From NCBI RefSeq assembly GCF_016803395.1, contig NZ_JAEVHL010000031.1:1-40595 (forward strand): a stretch of 40,595 nt of DNA. Reading direction: 5' to 3'. The notes under the pieces are model-generated. The model was not told the DNA's origin and did no database searches. It saw only the letters and a program-made list of their open reading frames with translations. This document shows positions 18,815 to 26,184 of the stretch, in pieces. How positions within the stretch are numbered: position 1 is the stretch's first letter; the number at the start of each line of letters is the position of its first letter. A program made the translations under genes and the position numbers. Source of the stretch: Micromonospora tarensis. GTDB lineage: Bacteria > Actinomycetota > Actinomycetes > Mycobacteriales > Micromonosporaceae.

Positions 18815-19861
18815 TCAGCCCTCCCGCTGTTGACGGAGGTTGCGGATCTGGTAGATCACGACCGGGATGACCAGGATGAAGAGGAGGACCGCGAGCGCGG
18901 ATCCCTGCCCGTTCTGGCCGTACCGGAACGCCTGGTTGTACATCTCACTGGCGATCACGCTGGTGTCGTAGTTGCCGTTGGTAGAGGTCCGGACGATGTC
19001 GAAGACCTTGAGCGTGGCGATGGTGAGGGTCACCATCACGACGATCAGCGCCGGTCGGATGCTCGGCATGGTGATCTGCCAGAACATCTGCCACGGGCTG
19101 ACCCCGTCGAGCCGGGCGGCCTCCACGATGTCACCGGGGATCGCCTTGATCGCGGCGGAGAGCACCACCATGGCGAAACCGGCCTGGATCCAGACCATGA
19201 TGACGATCAGCAGCAGCGTGTTCAGCGGTGACTCGAGAAGCCACTGCTTCGGCTCGCCGCCCAGGCTGACGACGATCTGGTTGAGCAGACCGATCTGGTC
19301 GCCCTCACCCCGGTAGGCGTAGACGAACTTCCAGATGATGCTGGCGCCGACGAAGGAGATGGCCATCGGCAGGAAGATCAGTGACTTCGCCACCGCCTCG
19401 AACCGGGCCTTGTCCACCAGGACGGCGTAGATCAGGCCGAAGCCGGTCGCCACCAACGGGACCAGCAGCACCCAGACCAGGGTGTTGATCAGGACCCGGA
19501 GCATCGCGTCGTCGGAGAACAGGAAGCCGTAGTTGCGCAGCCCGACCCATTCGGTGCTGCTCCCGTTCATCAGGGAGAGCAGCAGGGTGCGAATGGCCGG
19601 CACGATCAGACCGACGGTGAGCAGCAACAGGGTCGGCAACAGGAAGAACAGTGCGAAGAGCCCCTCCCGTTGCCTGGGTCGGCGGGGAAGTGGAGCTCCA
19701 CCCGTCGAGGCGGCGACGAGTTGCGCCTCCCGTCGCCGGGCGAACCAGGCCGGTACCACGTCGAGCAGCAGAAGCAGGCCGCCCACCACCAGTACGAAAG
19801 CGACCAGCCCGTACATCAGCATGAGGAGCTTCGGCTGCTCATCGGCGAAGTCGAACTCCAT
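18815..19861 (-). CDS. Carbohydrate ABC transporter permease (AglF/MalF type)
   Basis: 348 residues. An N-terminal membrane segment (LLMLMYGLVAFVLVVGGLLL) precedes a charged loop and the usual six-helix permease core beginning FALFFLLPTLLLLTVGLIVP. The EAA loop is DIVEAARLDGVSPWQMFWQI. It pairs with the following permease to form the transmembrane channel. The ATG at 19861 is preceded by GGAGGG at optimal spacing; a TTG one codon earlier is less likely. It lies between the binding protein and second permease genes in the operon. Confidence 0.92.
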   Translation of the reverse strand: MEFDFADEQPKLLMLMYGLVAFVLVVGGLLLLLDVVPAWFARRREAQLVAASTGGAPLPRRPRQREGLFALFFLLPTLLLLTVGLIVPAIRTLLLSLMNGSSTEWVGLRNYGFLFSDDAMLRVLINTLVWVLLVPLVATGFGLIYAVLVDKARFEAVAKSLIFLPMAISFVGASIIWKFVYAYRGEGDQIGLLNQIVVSLGGEPKQWLLESPLNTLLLIVIMVWIQAGFAMVVLSAAIKAIPGDIVEAARLDGVSPWQMFWQITMPSIRPALIVVMVTLTIATLKVFDIVRTSTNGNYDTSVIASEMYNQAFRYGQNGQGSALAVLLFILVIPVVIYQIRNLRQQREG

Positions 19862-19931
19862 CAACCCTCCCTCTCGGGTCCAGATCGGCCGGTGGCCCGG
19901 CCCGCGATCGCGGACCGGGCCACCGCCGGGA

Positions 19932-21278
19932 TCACTTAGGCCAGCTGCTCTCGATGCCCTGGAGCACCGGGGCGGTCTGCTTGCCGTTCAGCCAGTCGAC
20001 CATGCCCTTCCAGAACGTCCCCGCGCCGACGGCGGCCGGCATCAGGTCGGATCCGTCGAACCGGAAGGTGCCGGTCTTGTCCTGGAGGATCTGGACGGAG
20101 AGCTTGTCGATCGGGCTGGCCACGTTGGCGATGTCCAGCTTGTTGTTCGCCGTGACCCAGTTGCCGAGCTTCGCGCGGCTGTTCACGTACTCGGCGGAGG
20201 CGAGGTAGGTCTGCACCGCCTGGACCTCGGGACGGTCGGCGTAGGCGACGACGAACTCGCCCGCGCCCAGCACCGGCTTGCCCTTGGCCGGGTCGATGGC
20301 CGGGAAGTAGAAGGCGAACGCGTCGCCGTCCTCGGCCACCTTGGTGCCCTGCGGGAACTGGTTGGCGTAGAACGACGCCTGGCGGTGCATCGCGCACTTG
20401 CCGGTGGTCACCGGCAGGCCCGCCTCCTGGAAGGCGGTGGTGGTGATGCTCTTGACGCCGCCGAAGCCGCCGTTGACGTACTTCTCGTTCTTGAGGATGC
20501 TGCCGGCGCGGTCGACCGCGTCGACGATCTTCGGGTCGTTGAACGGGATGCTGTGGGTGGTCCACTGGTCGTAGACCTCGGGGCCCTGGGTCCGCAGGAT
20601 CACGTCCTCGATCCAGTCGGTGGCCGGCCAGCCGGTGGCGTCACCGGACTCGACGCCGACGCACCACGGCTTCATGCCGCTGGCGGCGATCTTGTCGCTC
20701 AGGGCGATGAGCTGGTCCCAGGTGGTCGGAACCTCCCAGCCCTTCTCCTTGAACGTCTTCGGCGAGTACCAGACGAAGGACTTCACGTTGGCGCCGAGCG
20801 GCACGCCGTAGAGCGTCCCGTTGACGGTGCCGTACTTCAGCCAGTCGGCCGGCATGTTCTGCTCGGCGAGCGCCTTGGTGTCGGCGCTGAGCGACTTCAG
20901 CTTGCCGGCGTCCGCGAAGCGCTTCACCAGGCCCGGCTGGGGCACGAAGGCGATGTCCGGCGCGTTGCCGCCGTCGACGCGGACGGGGAGCTGCGCCTCG
21001 AACTCGCCGCTGCCCTCGTAGGCGATCTCGATGCCGGTGCAGTCGGTGAACTGCGACCAGGACTTCTCCAGCAGGTCGGCCTCGGCGTCACGGATGGACG
21101 CGTAGATGGAAACCTTCTTGCCGTCGTGGCCCTGGTACTTCTCGTACGCGGCACACTCCGCGGATCCCGCTTTGTCGCTCTTCTTGTCATTGCCGGTGCC
21201 GCAGGCGGTGGCGCTGAACGCCAGCCCGAGTACACCGGCGATCACGAAGGCCTGGCGTGGTCTGGTAAAGACCGCCAT
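19932..21278 (-). CDS. Alpha-glucoside ABC transporter substrate-binding lipoprotein (AglE-like)
   Basis: 448 residues. The N-terminus MAVFTRPRQAFVIAGVLGLA followed by FSATACG is a lipoprotein signal with a candidate lipid-attached Cys, then a polar tether. The body is a family 1 extracellular sugar-binding protein (VSIYASIRDAEADLLEKSW, NAPDIAFVPQPGLV, YGVPLGANVKSFVWYSPKTF, GATGW-like DATGWPATDWIEDVIL, ITTTAFQEAGLPVTTGKCAM). It captures the sugar at the outer membrane face and delivers it to the two permeases encoded downstream. The ATG at 21278 has GGAAGGAGGAC upstream. The operator palindrome lies 71 nt upstream of the start. Confidence 0.92.
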   Translation of the reverse strand: MAVFTRPRQAFVIAGVLGLAFSATACGTGNDKKSDKAGSAECAAYEKYQGHDGKKVSIYASIRDAEADLLEKSWSQFTDCTGIEIAYEGSGEFEAQLPVRVDGGNAPDIAFVPQPGLVKRFADAGKLKSLSADTKALAEQNMPADWLKYGTVNGTLYGVPLGANVKSFVWYSPKTFKEKGWEVPTTWDQLIALSDKIAASGMKPWCVGVESGDATGWPATDWIEDVILRTQGPEVYDQWTTHSIPFNDPKIVDAVDRAGSILKNEKYVNGGFGGVKSITTTAFQEAGLPVTTGKCAMHRQASFYANQFPQGTKVAEDGDAFAFYFPAIDPAKGKPVLGAGEFVVAYADRPEVQAVQTYLASAEYVNSRAKLGNWVTANNKLDIANVASPIDKLSVQILQDKTGTFRFDGSDLMPAAVGAGTFWKGMVDWLNGKQTAPVLQGIESSWPK

Positions 21279-21348
21279 GCCGTCCTCCTTCCTAGCCGGC
21301 GCGGTCTCCGCTGGTGACCCGTCGCCGGTCCGATTGGGCGTGCACACA

Positions 21349-21362
21349 TGTAAGCGCTTGCA
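21349..21362. promoter_or_regulatory. LacI-type operator upstream of the alpha-glucoside operon
   Basis: TGTAAGCGCTTGCA is a 14-nt palindrome with a perfect AAGCGCTT core and one mismatched pair, the classic operator form for LacI/GalR proteins of the AglR/MalR kind. It sits in the promoter region of the binding-protein gene, the first gene of the operon that encodes a LacI regulator. Confidence 0.82.
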
Positions 21363-21529
21363 TCCGGTCCGGTCCACCCCCTGTCAGACACGAGCGAGTA
21401 ACAATCCGGAAACCTCGGAGTTGCCTGGTGGGCGCGCTCCCCGGCCACGCTTGGGACTCTTTCGAAGATTGACGATATCTGTCAGGCTGTAGCCACCTCA
21501 TCGAAGGTTTTCGACATAGGAGGAGCTGT

Positions 21530-22303
21530 ATGCGTAAGCGGTGGATGAGCCTGCTGGTGACGGGTCTGCTCGTCGGGGGAGCGCTGGTGCCGGCGAGTCC
21601 GGCCCTGGCCGCGCCGACCTTCAAGGTGCCGTTCCCGTGCGGCCAGTCCTGGTCCGGGCAGACCCGCTCGGACCACAGCCCGGCGAACGCCGTCGACTTC
21701 AACCGCACCGACGACCTCGGCGACCCGGTGGTCGCCAGCGCGCCGGGCACCGTCGACCGGGTGACCGACCTCGGCGGCACCAGCTACGGGAAATATGTCC
21801 GGATCAACCATGGCGGCGGTTACAGCACCTACTACGCGCACCTCAACGGCTTCAACGTCTCCGTCGGGCAGACGGTCGGGTACGGCAAGGTGCTCGGCTG
21901 GGTGGGCAGCACCGGCGGATCCACCGGCCCGCACCTGCACTACGAGCAGCGCCTGAACGGCAACGACATCCAGGTCAGGTTCAACGGCACCCTCGGCCTG
22001 TACTGGGGCACCAAGAGCTACACCAGCGACAACGGGTGCTCCTCGGGCGCCGGCAACGCCACTGTCGACACCAGCGGCACGCCGCTGACCGTTCGTTCGG
22101 GCCCCGGCACCGGGTACGCCTCGGTGGGCACCGTCGCGGACGGCACTCGGGTGACCATCGCCTGCCAGACCAGTGGCACCACGGTCACCGGCACGTACGG
22201 CACCAGCTCGATCTGGGACCGGATCGGCAGTGGCCGGTTCATCTCCGACGCCTACGTCTACACCGGGTACGACGGCTACATCCCGGGCATCCCCCGCTGC
22301 TGA
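21530..22303 (+). CDS. Secreted M23 metallopeptidase with SH3-like domain
   Basis: 257 residues. A Sec signal peptide (MRKRWMSLLVTGLLVGGALV, cleavage after ASPALA) is followed by an M23 LytM-like domain at about residues 30-165. Its zinc motif is HSPANAVDF (His...Asp) and SGTGPHLHYE-type HLH is present as STGPHLHYEQR, with YAHLNG between. A bacterial SH3-like region follows (GTPLTVRSGPGTGYASVGTV), likely binding peptidoglycan. It probably cleaves peptide bridges in the wall, or acts as an extracellular lytic enzyme. The ATG has an excellent GGAGGAG site. It stands alone, divergent from the alpha-glucoside operon; a weak TTGACG lies at 21469-21474. Confidence 0.92.
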   Translation: MRKRWMSLLVTGLLVGGALVPASPALAAPTFKVPFPCGQSWSGQTRSDHSPANAVDFNRTDDLGDPVVASAPGTVDRVTDLGGTSYGKYVRINHGGGYSTYYAHLNGFNVSVGQTVGYGKVLGWVGSTGGSTGPHLHYEQRLNGNDIQVRFNGTLGLYWGTKSYTSDNGCSSGAGNATVDTSGTPLTVRSGPGTGYASVGTVADGTRVTIACQTSGTTVTGTYGTSSIWDRIGSGRFISDAYVYTGYDGYIPGIPRC

Positions 22304-22321
22304 GCGGAGGTGCACGGAGGT

Positions 22322-22347
22322 CCCCGGTAGGCGTGCGCCTGCCGGGG
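22322..22347. terminator. Hairpin between the M23 gene and the TspO remnant
   Basis: CCCCGGTAGGCG (22322-22333) pairs with CGCCTGCCGGGG (22336-22347), a 12-bp stem with one G.U pair, 18 nt after the M23 stop. It could serve both converging genes. There is no T tract. Confidence 0.6.
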
Positions 22348-22358
22348 GCCATCGCCGG

Positions 22359-22540
22359 TCAGGTGTTCAGCCGCCAGATCGCCAGGTTCAACGCGGCGGA
22401 GAAGCCGACCCGGCGCCACACCAGCCCTGCACGCCCAGAGCGCCGATGGCGGCCGCCACGAACACCGCCGCCGCGAAGCCGGCGAGGGCCCACCACGCCC
22501 GGCGGCCCGACGTCGCCGGCGCCTCCCGAGATGTCTTCAT
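22359..22540 (-). pseudogene. TspO/MBR-family membrane protein remnant
   Basis: Only about 60 codons remain of a family that is normally about 150-165 residues. The first 35 or so residues from ATG 22540 form a polar start and first helix (WWALAGFAAAVFVAAAIGALG), as in TspO. After a frame change near 22418 the other frame reads LVWRRVGFSAALNLAIWRLNT and stops at 22359-22361. The end SAALNLAIWRLN is the conserved TspO C-terminus, and LVWRR matches the start of the second helix region. The central sequence, including the PSWAPP-like loop and most helices, is missing. So this is a pseudogene with one or two internal deletions, or an assembly collapse. The identification rests on short end motifs and is moderately sure. 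Confidence 0.6.
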
Positions 22541-22684
22541 TGTCGAGATATTTCCGTCCGCCTGCGAGTCAAACCCGGGCACAAGAAAGCGCCGGGGCCG
22601 CTGCGGCCGATGCTTCTGTCGGGAGGACGAAGCTCCGGTCGCGGCGACCCCGGCGGGTCCCGGTGTGATTACAGGATGCGAACG

Positions 22685-22828
22685 TCAATTGAAGATGCTG
22701 ACGCCACCCGGGCCGACCAACAGCCCGACGACGATGAGGACGATGCCCCACAGGATCTGCCGGCGGAACAGCGCGAGGATGCCGGCGACAACGAGTACGA
22801 CTGCGAGAATCCAGAGAATCAGCTCCAT
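22685..22828 (-). CDS. GPGG-motif small membrane protein
   Basis: 47 residues: a nearly all-hydrophobic protein with two helices (LILWILAVVLVVAGILALF and ILWGIVLIVVGLLV) joined by a short RRQ loop and ending GPGGVSIFN. This matches a widespread small actinobacterial membrane protein type named for the GPGG end. The ATG at 22828 overlaps the end of the phosphoesterase gene by about 10 nt in the repaired frame, suggesting translational coupling. No function is known. Confidence 0.85.
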   Translation of the reverse strand: MELILWILAVVLVVAGILALFRRQILWGIVLIVVGLLVGPGGVSIFN

Positions 22829-23594
22829 GGCCGCTGAATACCCGACTGGCCGATCGGGGAAACCTGGTCCGTGTCGAGTTGATCGCCGACGTGGAAGACG
22901 CTGTACGCCTGCTTGATCACCGGGTGCGCGACGTTGCGTACCCGCACCCCGCCGGGGGTCGTGCCGCGCTCGGAGCCGGCGTGCGCGTGCCCGTGCAGGG
23001 CCAGCGCCGTGGCGCCGAGTCGATCGCCTGCCCCAGCTGGTACGACCCGAGGAACGGATAGATCTCCAAGGGTTCGCCGGCCAGCGTGTCCGGCACCGGC
23101 GCGTAGTGGGTGAGCGCGACAAGCATGTCGCAGTCCAGCGAGCGCAGCGCGTCGCCCAGCCGGTCCGCGCTGTCGGTGGTGGTGCGCACGAAGGCCTTCA
23201 TCTCCGGTTCGCCGAAGTCACTCGCGCACCGCCCGGCGAACCCGCCGCCGAAGCCCTTGACGCCGGCGATGCCGAGCCGGCCGCCGGCGCAGTCCAGGAC
23301 GACGCCGTTGCCCTCCAGCACGGTGATGCCCGCGTCCTCCAGCACCTTGACCACCTGCGGCACCTGGTCACACTGGTGGTCGTGGTTGCCCAGCACGGTC
23401 ACCACCGGTACCGCCAACCCGCCGAACTCCTCCGCCACGCAGCGCGCCTCGGCCTCGGTGCCGTGCCGGGTCAGGTCCCCGGCCAGCAGCAGCACGTCGG
23501 CGCACTCCGGCAGCTCCTCCAACGCCGGTCGGAACCGGCCGACCACGTCCTGGTCCAGATGCACGTCGCCCACGGCGGCGATCCGGATCACCAT
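22819..23594 (-). pseudogene. Metallophosphoesterase, frameshifted
   Basis: Repair gives 258 residues. The calcineurin-like metal motifs are visible: VGDVHLD, LLAGDLTRHG, VTVLGNHDHQ and LTHYAPVPD in the first frame. After a one-base change at about 23016 (an extra G gives DSGATALALHGHAHAGS) the last motif, HGHAHAG, and a clean C-terminus ending at TGA 22819-22821 appear. The family hydrolyses phosphomono- or diesters with a two-metal centre; the substrate is unknown. The ATG at 23594 has GAGGGAGG upstream. It lies 10 nt after the BON gene on the same strand, so the two are probably co-transcribed. As read, the last metal ligands are lost. Confidence 0.85.
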
Positions 23595-23604
23595 GAAACC
23601 TCCC

Positions 23605-23880
23605 TCAGGGCAGTTGCTCGATCTCCGTGGGCGCCTGGGCGCGGATCACCCCGATGTCGTTGGTGATCGGTACGTCCGGGAAGCGCTCGGAGACCCGACG
23701 CAGGATCTCCTCCCGTCGGTGCGGGCTCTCCACCTCGCCGTAGAGCACGAGGGCGCGTTCCCGGCGGACCACGGTGATGCCCTGTTCGGCCACGGCGGGG
23801 TCCTCGGCCAGCAGCCGCTGGATCTCGGCCTCGACGTACTCGTCCGGTGGCCCGGCGCCGATGTCGCGATCGTGGCTCAC
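23605..23880 (-). CDS. BON-domain protein
   Basis: 91 residues. One BON-like domain covers most of the protein: YVEAEIQRLLAEDPAVAEQG, ITVVRRERALVLYGEVESPHRREEIL, RRVSERFPDVPITNDIGV. BON domains are associated with membranes, phospholipids or other hydrophobic ligands, and often accompany stress genes. There is no signal peptide, so it is likely cytoplasmic. Its ATG overlaps the stop of the nucleotidyltransferase-fold gene upstream, and the phosphoesterase follows 10 nt later, so the three form one operon. Confidence 0.82.
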   Translation of the reverse strand: MSHDRDIGAGPPDEYVEAEIQRLLAEDPAVAEQGITVVRRERALVLYGEVESPHRREEILRRVSERFPDVPITNDIGVIRAQAPTEIEQLP

Positions 23881-24461
23881 GATGTCCCCTCTCCTGGCTG
23901 GGTGCCGGCGGCCGACACCACCTCCAGCCGGTCCAGCAGCACCAGGAACGCCTCGGCGTACGGCGAGTGCTGCGTCTCCTTGCGTACCCGTTCCCAGTCG
24001 ATCTGCTCCCGCAGCGACCGGGCCAGCGGCAGGCCGCGGGCGAAGTCGCAGTAGTGCTGGGAGAAGCTGAGCAGCTTGTGCACCATCAGCTGGGTGGCGG
24101 ACAGGACCGGCATGTGGATCGCGTCCACCGGCCGGATGACGGTGTCGGCGAACGTCTCCTCGGTCACCGGGGTCTCGATCGGGCGGTGGATCAGATCCAC
24201 CATTCGGCCGTCGTCGAAGACCTTCACCAGCCAGTCCTCGGGTGGACGCTCGGCGACGAAGCCGGCGGCCACCAGGGCCTGGAGCGCCTGCTCCACGTCG
24301 GCCTCCCGGATCAGGAAGTCGACGTCGTGCTCGCTGGAGTGGCCCCCGTGGGCGTAGACGGCGAAGCTGCCGCCCAGGGCGAACGGGATCTCGGACTGCT
24401 TGAGCACGGCGGCGACCTTCTTGAGGGTGTGCACAAGACTCTCGTCTCCGCGCTCAGCCAT
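23877..24461 (-). CDS. Nucleotidyltransferase-fold protein
   Basis: 194 residues. FALGGSFAVYAHGGHSSEHDVDFLI is a pol-beta-type nucleotidyltransferase motif: GGS followed by the metal-binding Asp-x-Asp (DVD). VFDDGRMVDLIH supplies the third acidic position, and LMVHKLLSFSQHYCDFARG is the helical C-terminal part. It resembles the AbiEii/MNT-like group, whose members transfer nucleotides to RNA, protein or small molecules. No partner antitoxin gene is adjacent. The ATG at 24461 is followed by the conserved fold and preceded by GGGAGAA. It is the first gene of a three-gene minus-strand operon with the BON protein and phosphoesterase. Confidence 0.82.
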   Translation of the reverse strand: MAERGDESLVHTLKKVAAVLKQSEIPFALGGSFAVYAHGGHSSEHDVDFLIREADVEQALQALVAAGFVAERPPEDWLVKVFDDGRMVDLIHRPIETPVTEETFADTVIRPVDAIHMPVLSATQLMVHKLLSFSQHYCDFARGLPLARSLREQIDWERVRKETQHSPYAEAFLVLLDRLEVVSAAGTQPGEGTS

Positions 24462-24630
24462 CTGGTTCTCCCGTCGTCGTGTCGGTGGTCCGGCGGTTGC
24501 GTTTCGGTCCGGCGGTGGGGTTTCGAACTCCGGTACCCGGCATTCCGGTCGGCCACACCTGCTGGCGTAGCGGTCGGGTGCCAACCGGGATGAAGCACCC
24601 AAACCACACGGGGCAGGTGCGCGGGTCGGA

Positions 24631-24636
24631 TAACCT
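24631..24636 (+). promoter_or_regulatory. -10 element for a leaderless thymidylate-kinase-like transcript
   Basis: TAACCT ends 7 nt before the GTG at 24644, so the expected +1 coincides with the start codon. No good ribosome binding site is present. Confidence 0.5.
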
Positions 24637-24643
24637 GTGGAAG

Positions 24644-25333
24644 GTGGCCAGATCTTCGGGGATGCGTCGACGGAGGGCCCGGCTGCGCACCGTCGCCCTG
24701 ATCGGCATCGACGGTTCGGGCAAGACCACTCAGGCACACCGGTTGGCCGACGCGCTGAACGCCGCCGGGCGTCCCGCCACCTACCGCCGCAACGCCAGCG
24801 GGCGGCGCTGGCTGGGCCGGCTCGCCCGCCGACTGGGCCGGCCGGACGCGCAACGGCTCGTCGGGCGCGACGGCGTGCTGGCGGTGGAGTCGGTGCTGCG
24901 CTGGCTCGCCATCGCCATCGCGCTGCTCAGCTGCCTGCTCACCGGTCGGACAGCGGTGATGGACCGCTACTCGGCCTGCCAGTACGCGAGCATCCGGGCG
25001 CACGGCGGGCAACGCTGGGAGCGGCTCGCGCGGGCCGGTTACCGGCTGTTCCCGACGCCGCAGGTGACCTTCCTGCTCTCCGTCGACCCCGCCGAGGCGT
25101 ACCGGCGGATCGAGGAACGTGGCACCGACCACGAGACGATGGGCTGGCTGACCGCGGCGGACACCGCCTACCGGACCCTTCCCGAATACCCGAGCTTCGT
25201 GCTGGTGGACGCGGGTCGCCCGACCGAGGAGGTGACCGAGCAGATCCAGTCGTACCTGGAGACCTGGCTGCCGCCGCCGTCCACGCCGCCGGGCGACGAC
25301 GTCGGCCCGTTGGTGACCCAGACCCGCTCCTAG
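24644..25333 (+). CDS. Thymidylate-kinase-like P-loop kinase
   Basis: 229 residues from GTG 24644; ATG 24662 is an alternative. P-loop GIDGSGKTTQAHRLADAL near residue 20, VMDRYSACQYASIRAHGG corresponds to the DR-Y nucleotide-specificity motif of thymidylate kinases, and TFLLSVDPAEAYRRIEERG matches the lid region. It probably phosphorylates a nucleoside monophosphate. The protein is not clearly the housekeeping Tmk: the middle (RRWLGRLARRLGRPDAQRL) is unusually basic. The GTG is preferred because a -10 (TAACCT) sits at leaderless distance. It is divergent from the nucleotidyltransferase gene. Confidence 0.82.
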   Translation: MARSSGMRRRRARLRTVALIGIDGSGKTTQAHRLADALNAAGRPATYRRNASGRRWLGRLARRLGRPDAQRLVGRDGVLAVESVLRWLAIAIALLSCLLTGRTAVMDRYSACQYASIRAHGGQRWERLARAGYRLFPTPQVTFLLSVDPAEAYRRIEERGTDHETMGWLTAADTAYRTLPEYPSFVLVDAGRPTEEVTEQIQSYLETWLPPPSTPPGDDVGPLVTQTRS

Positions 25334-25335
25334 GC

Positions 25336-26027
25336 TCAGGCCCGCCCGTAGACCGGAACGGTCGCGCCGCTGGTCGGCGCGGAGTCCGCCGACGCGAGGA
25401 ACCGGACCACCGGTGCGATCTCCTCCGGTGTCACCCAGCGGGAGTGGTCGGCGTTGGGCTGGGCCGCCCGGTTCGCCGGGGTGTCGATGACGCTGGGCAG
25501 CACGGTGTTGCAGCGCACGTGGCGGGACCGGTACTCCACGGCTACCGCGTTGGCGAAGGCCAGCACGGCGGCCTTGGCCGTCACGTAGCCGGCCGCGCCG
25601 GGGAACGGGGCGAGCGCCGCGCGGGACGAGACGCAGACCACCGCGCCGCCGCCGGCCGCCACCAGGTGCGGCAGTGCCGCCTGGGTGACCAGGTAGGTCG
25701 GCCGCAGGTTGACGGTGAACATCCGCTCGAACTCCTCGACCGGCGTCTCGTGCACCAGCCCGCCGCTGGCGTACCCACCGACCAGGTTGACCACCGCTCG
25801 CAGCGGTGCCGCCGGCTCACCGGCGCGACCTCGACCGCCTGCGCCGCGCCCGCCGGCTCACCCAGGTCCGCGACCACCCGGACCAGGCCGCCCGCCGCCG
25901 GCTCCGACCCGGGTCGGGGGTTCCGCTCCGGTACGACCACCCGCCAGCCCGCCTCGACGAACGCGGTGACCACCGCCCCGCCGAGCCCGCCGGAGCCCCC
26001 GGTCACCAAAACGCTCCGCTGCACCAT
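25336..26027 (-). pseudogene. Short-chain dehydrogenase/reductase, frameshifted
   Basis: Repair gives 230 residues. The first frame holds the NAD(P)-binding start SVLVTGGSGGLGGAVV and the acidic/proline-rich VVADLGEPAGAAQAVEV. At about 25825 the frame changes: an extra G (GCGGCC in place of GCGCC on the coding strand) leads into AGEPAAPLRAVVNLVGGYA. The second frame contains the catalytic set, VSSRAALAPFPGAAGYVTAKAA (Ser, and Tyr-x3-Lys), and ends YGRA. The cofactor site and active site are therefore both conserved. The product is an NAD(P)H oxidoreductase of unknown substrate. A -10 (TAGCGT) lies 6 nt before the ATG, so the transcript is probably leaderless. It is divergent from the epimerase gene. 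Confidence 0.87.
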
Positions 26028-26033
26028 GCCCCC

Positions 26034-26039
26034 ACGCTA
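26034..26039 (-). promoter_or_regulatory. -10 element for the leaderless SDR transcript
   Basis: TAGCGT on the minus strand is followed by 6 nt (GGGGGC) and the ATG at 26027. The same TAGCGT plus 6 nt plus ATG arrangement occurs before the M16 peptidase gene. Confidence 0.6.
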
Positions 26040-26070
26040 GCGAACCCCGCGCCTCCCGCGCGCTCCCGGC

Positions 26071-26124
26071 GATCATGAAGTTGTCGCCGCCGAGGTCGGC
26101 GGGTCGGGTAACAGCTTCGTGATC
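26071..26124. repeat. Imperfect inverted repeat in the SDR/epimerase intergenic region
   Basis: The arm 26071-26085 (GATCATGAAGTTGTC) matches the reverse complement of 26110-26124 at 12 of 15 positions, with a GC-rich 24-nt loop. A separate near-perfect palindrome, CTCTGCCCTGGGCAGAG, follows at 26128-26144. Both lie in the 157-nt space between divergent genes; the palindrome could be an operator for the epimerase gene. Confidence 0.65.
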
Positions 26125-26184
26125 GTGCTCTGCCCTGGGCAGAGTTGCTGGTTGGTTCGGGGGTTGGCGGCGCAGGATCGGCGG

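Noticed and set aside
19533..21317. Plus-strand ORF of 594 codons
   Set aside because: Antisense to the sugar-binding protein and permease genes; composition is that of a shadow frame.
23877..24461. Toxin-antitoxin system based on the nucleotidyltransferase-fold gene
   Set aside because: No small antitoxin gene precedes or follows it; the neighbours are a BON protein and a divergent kinase.
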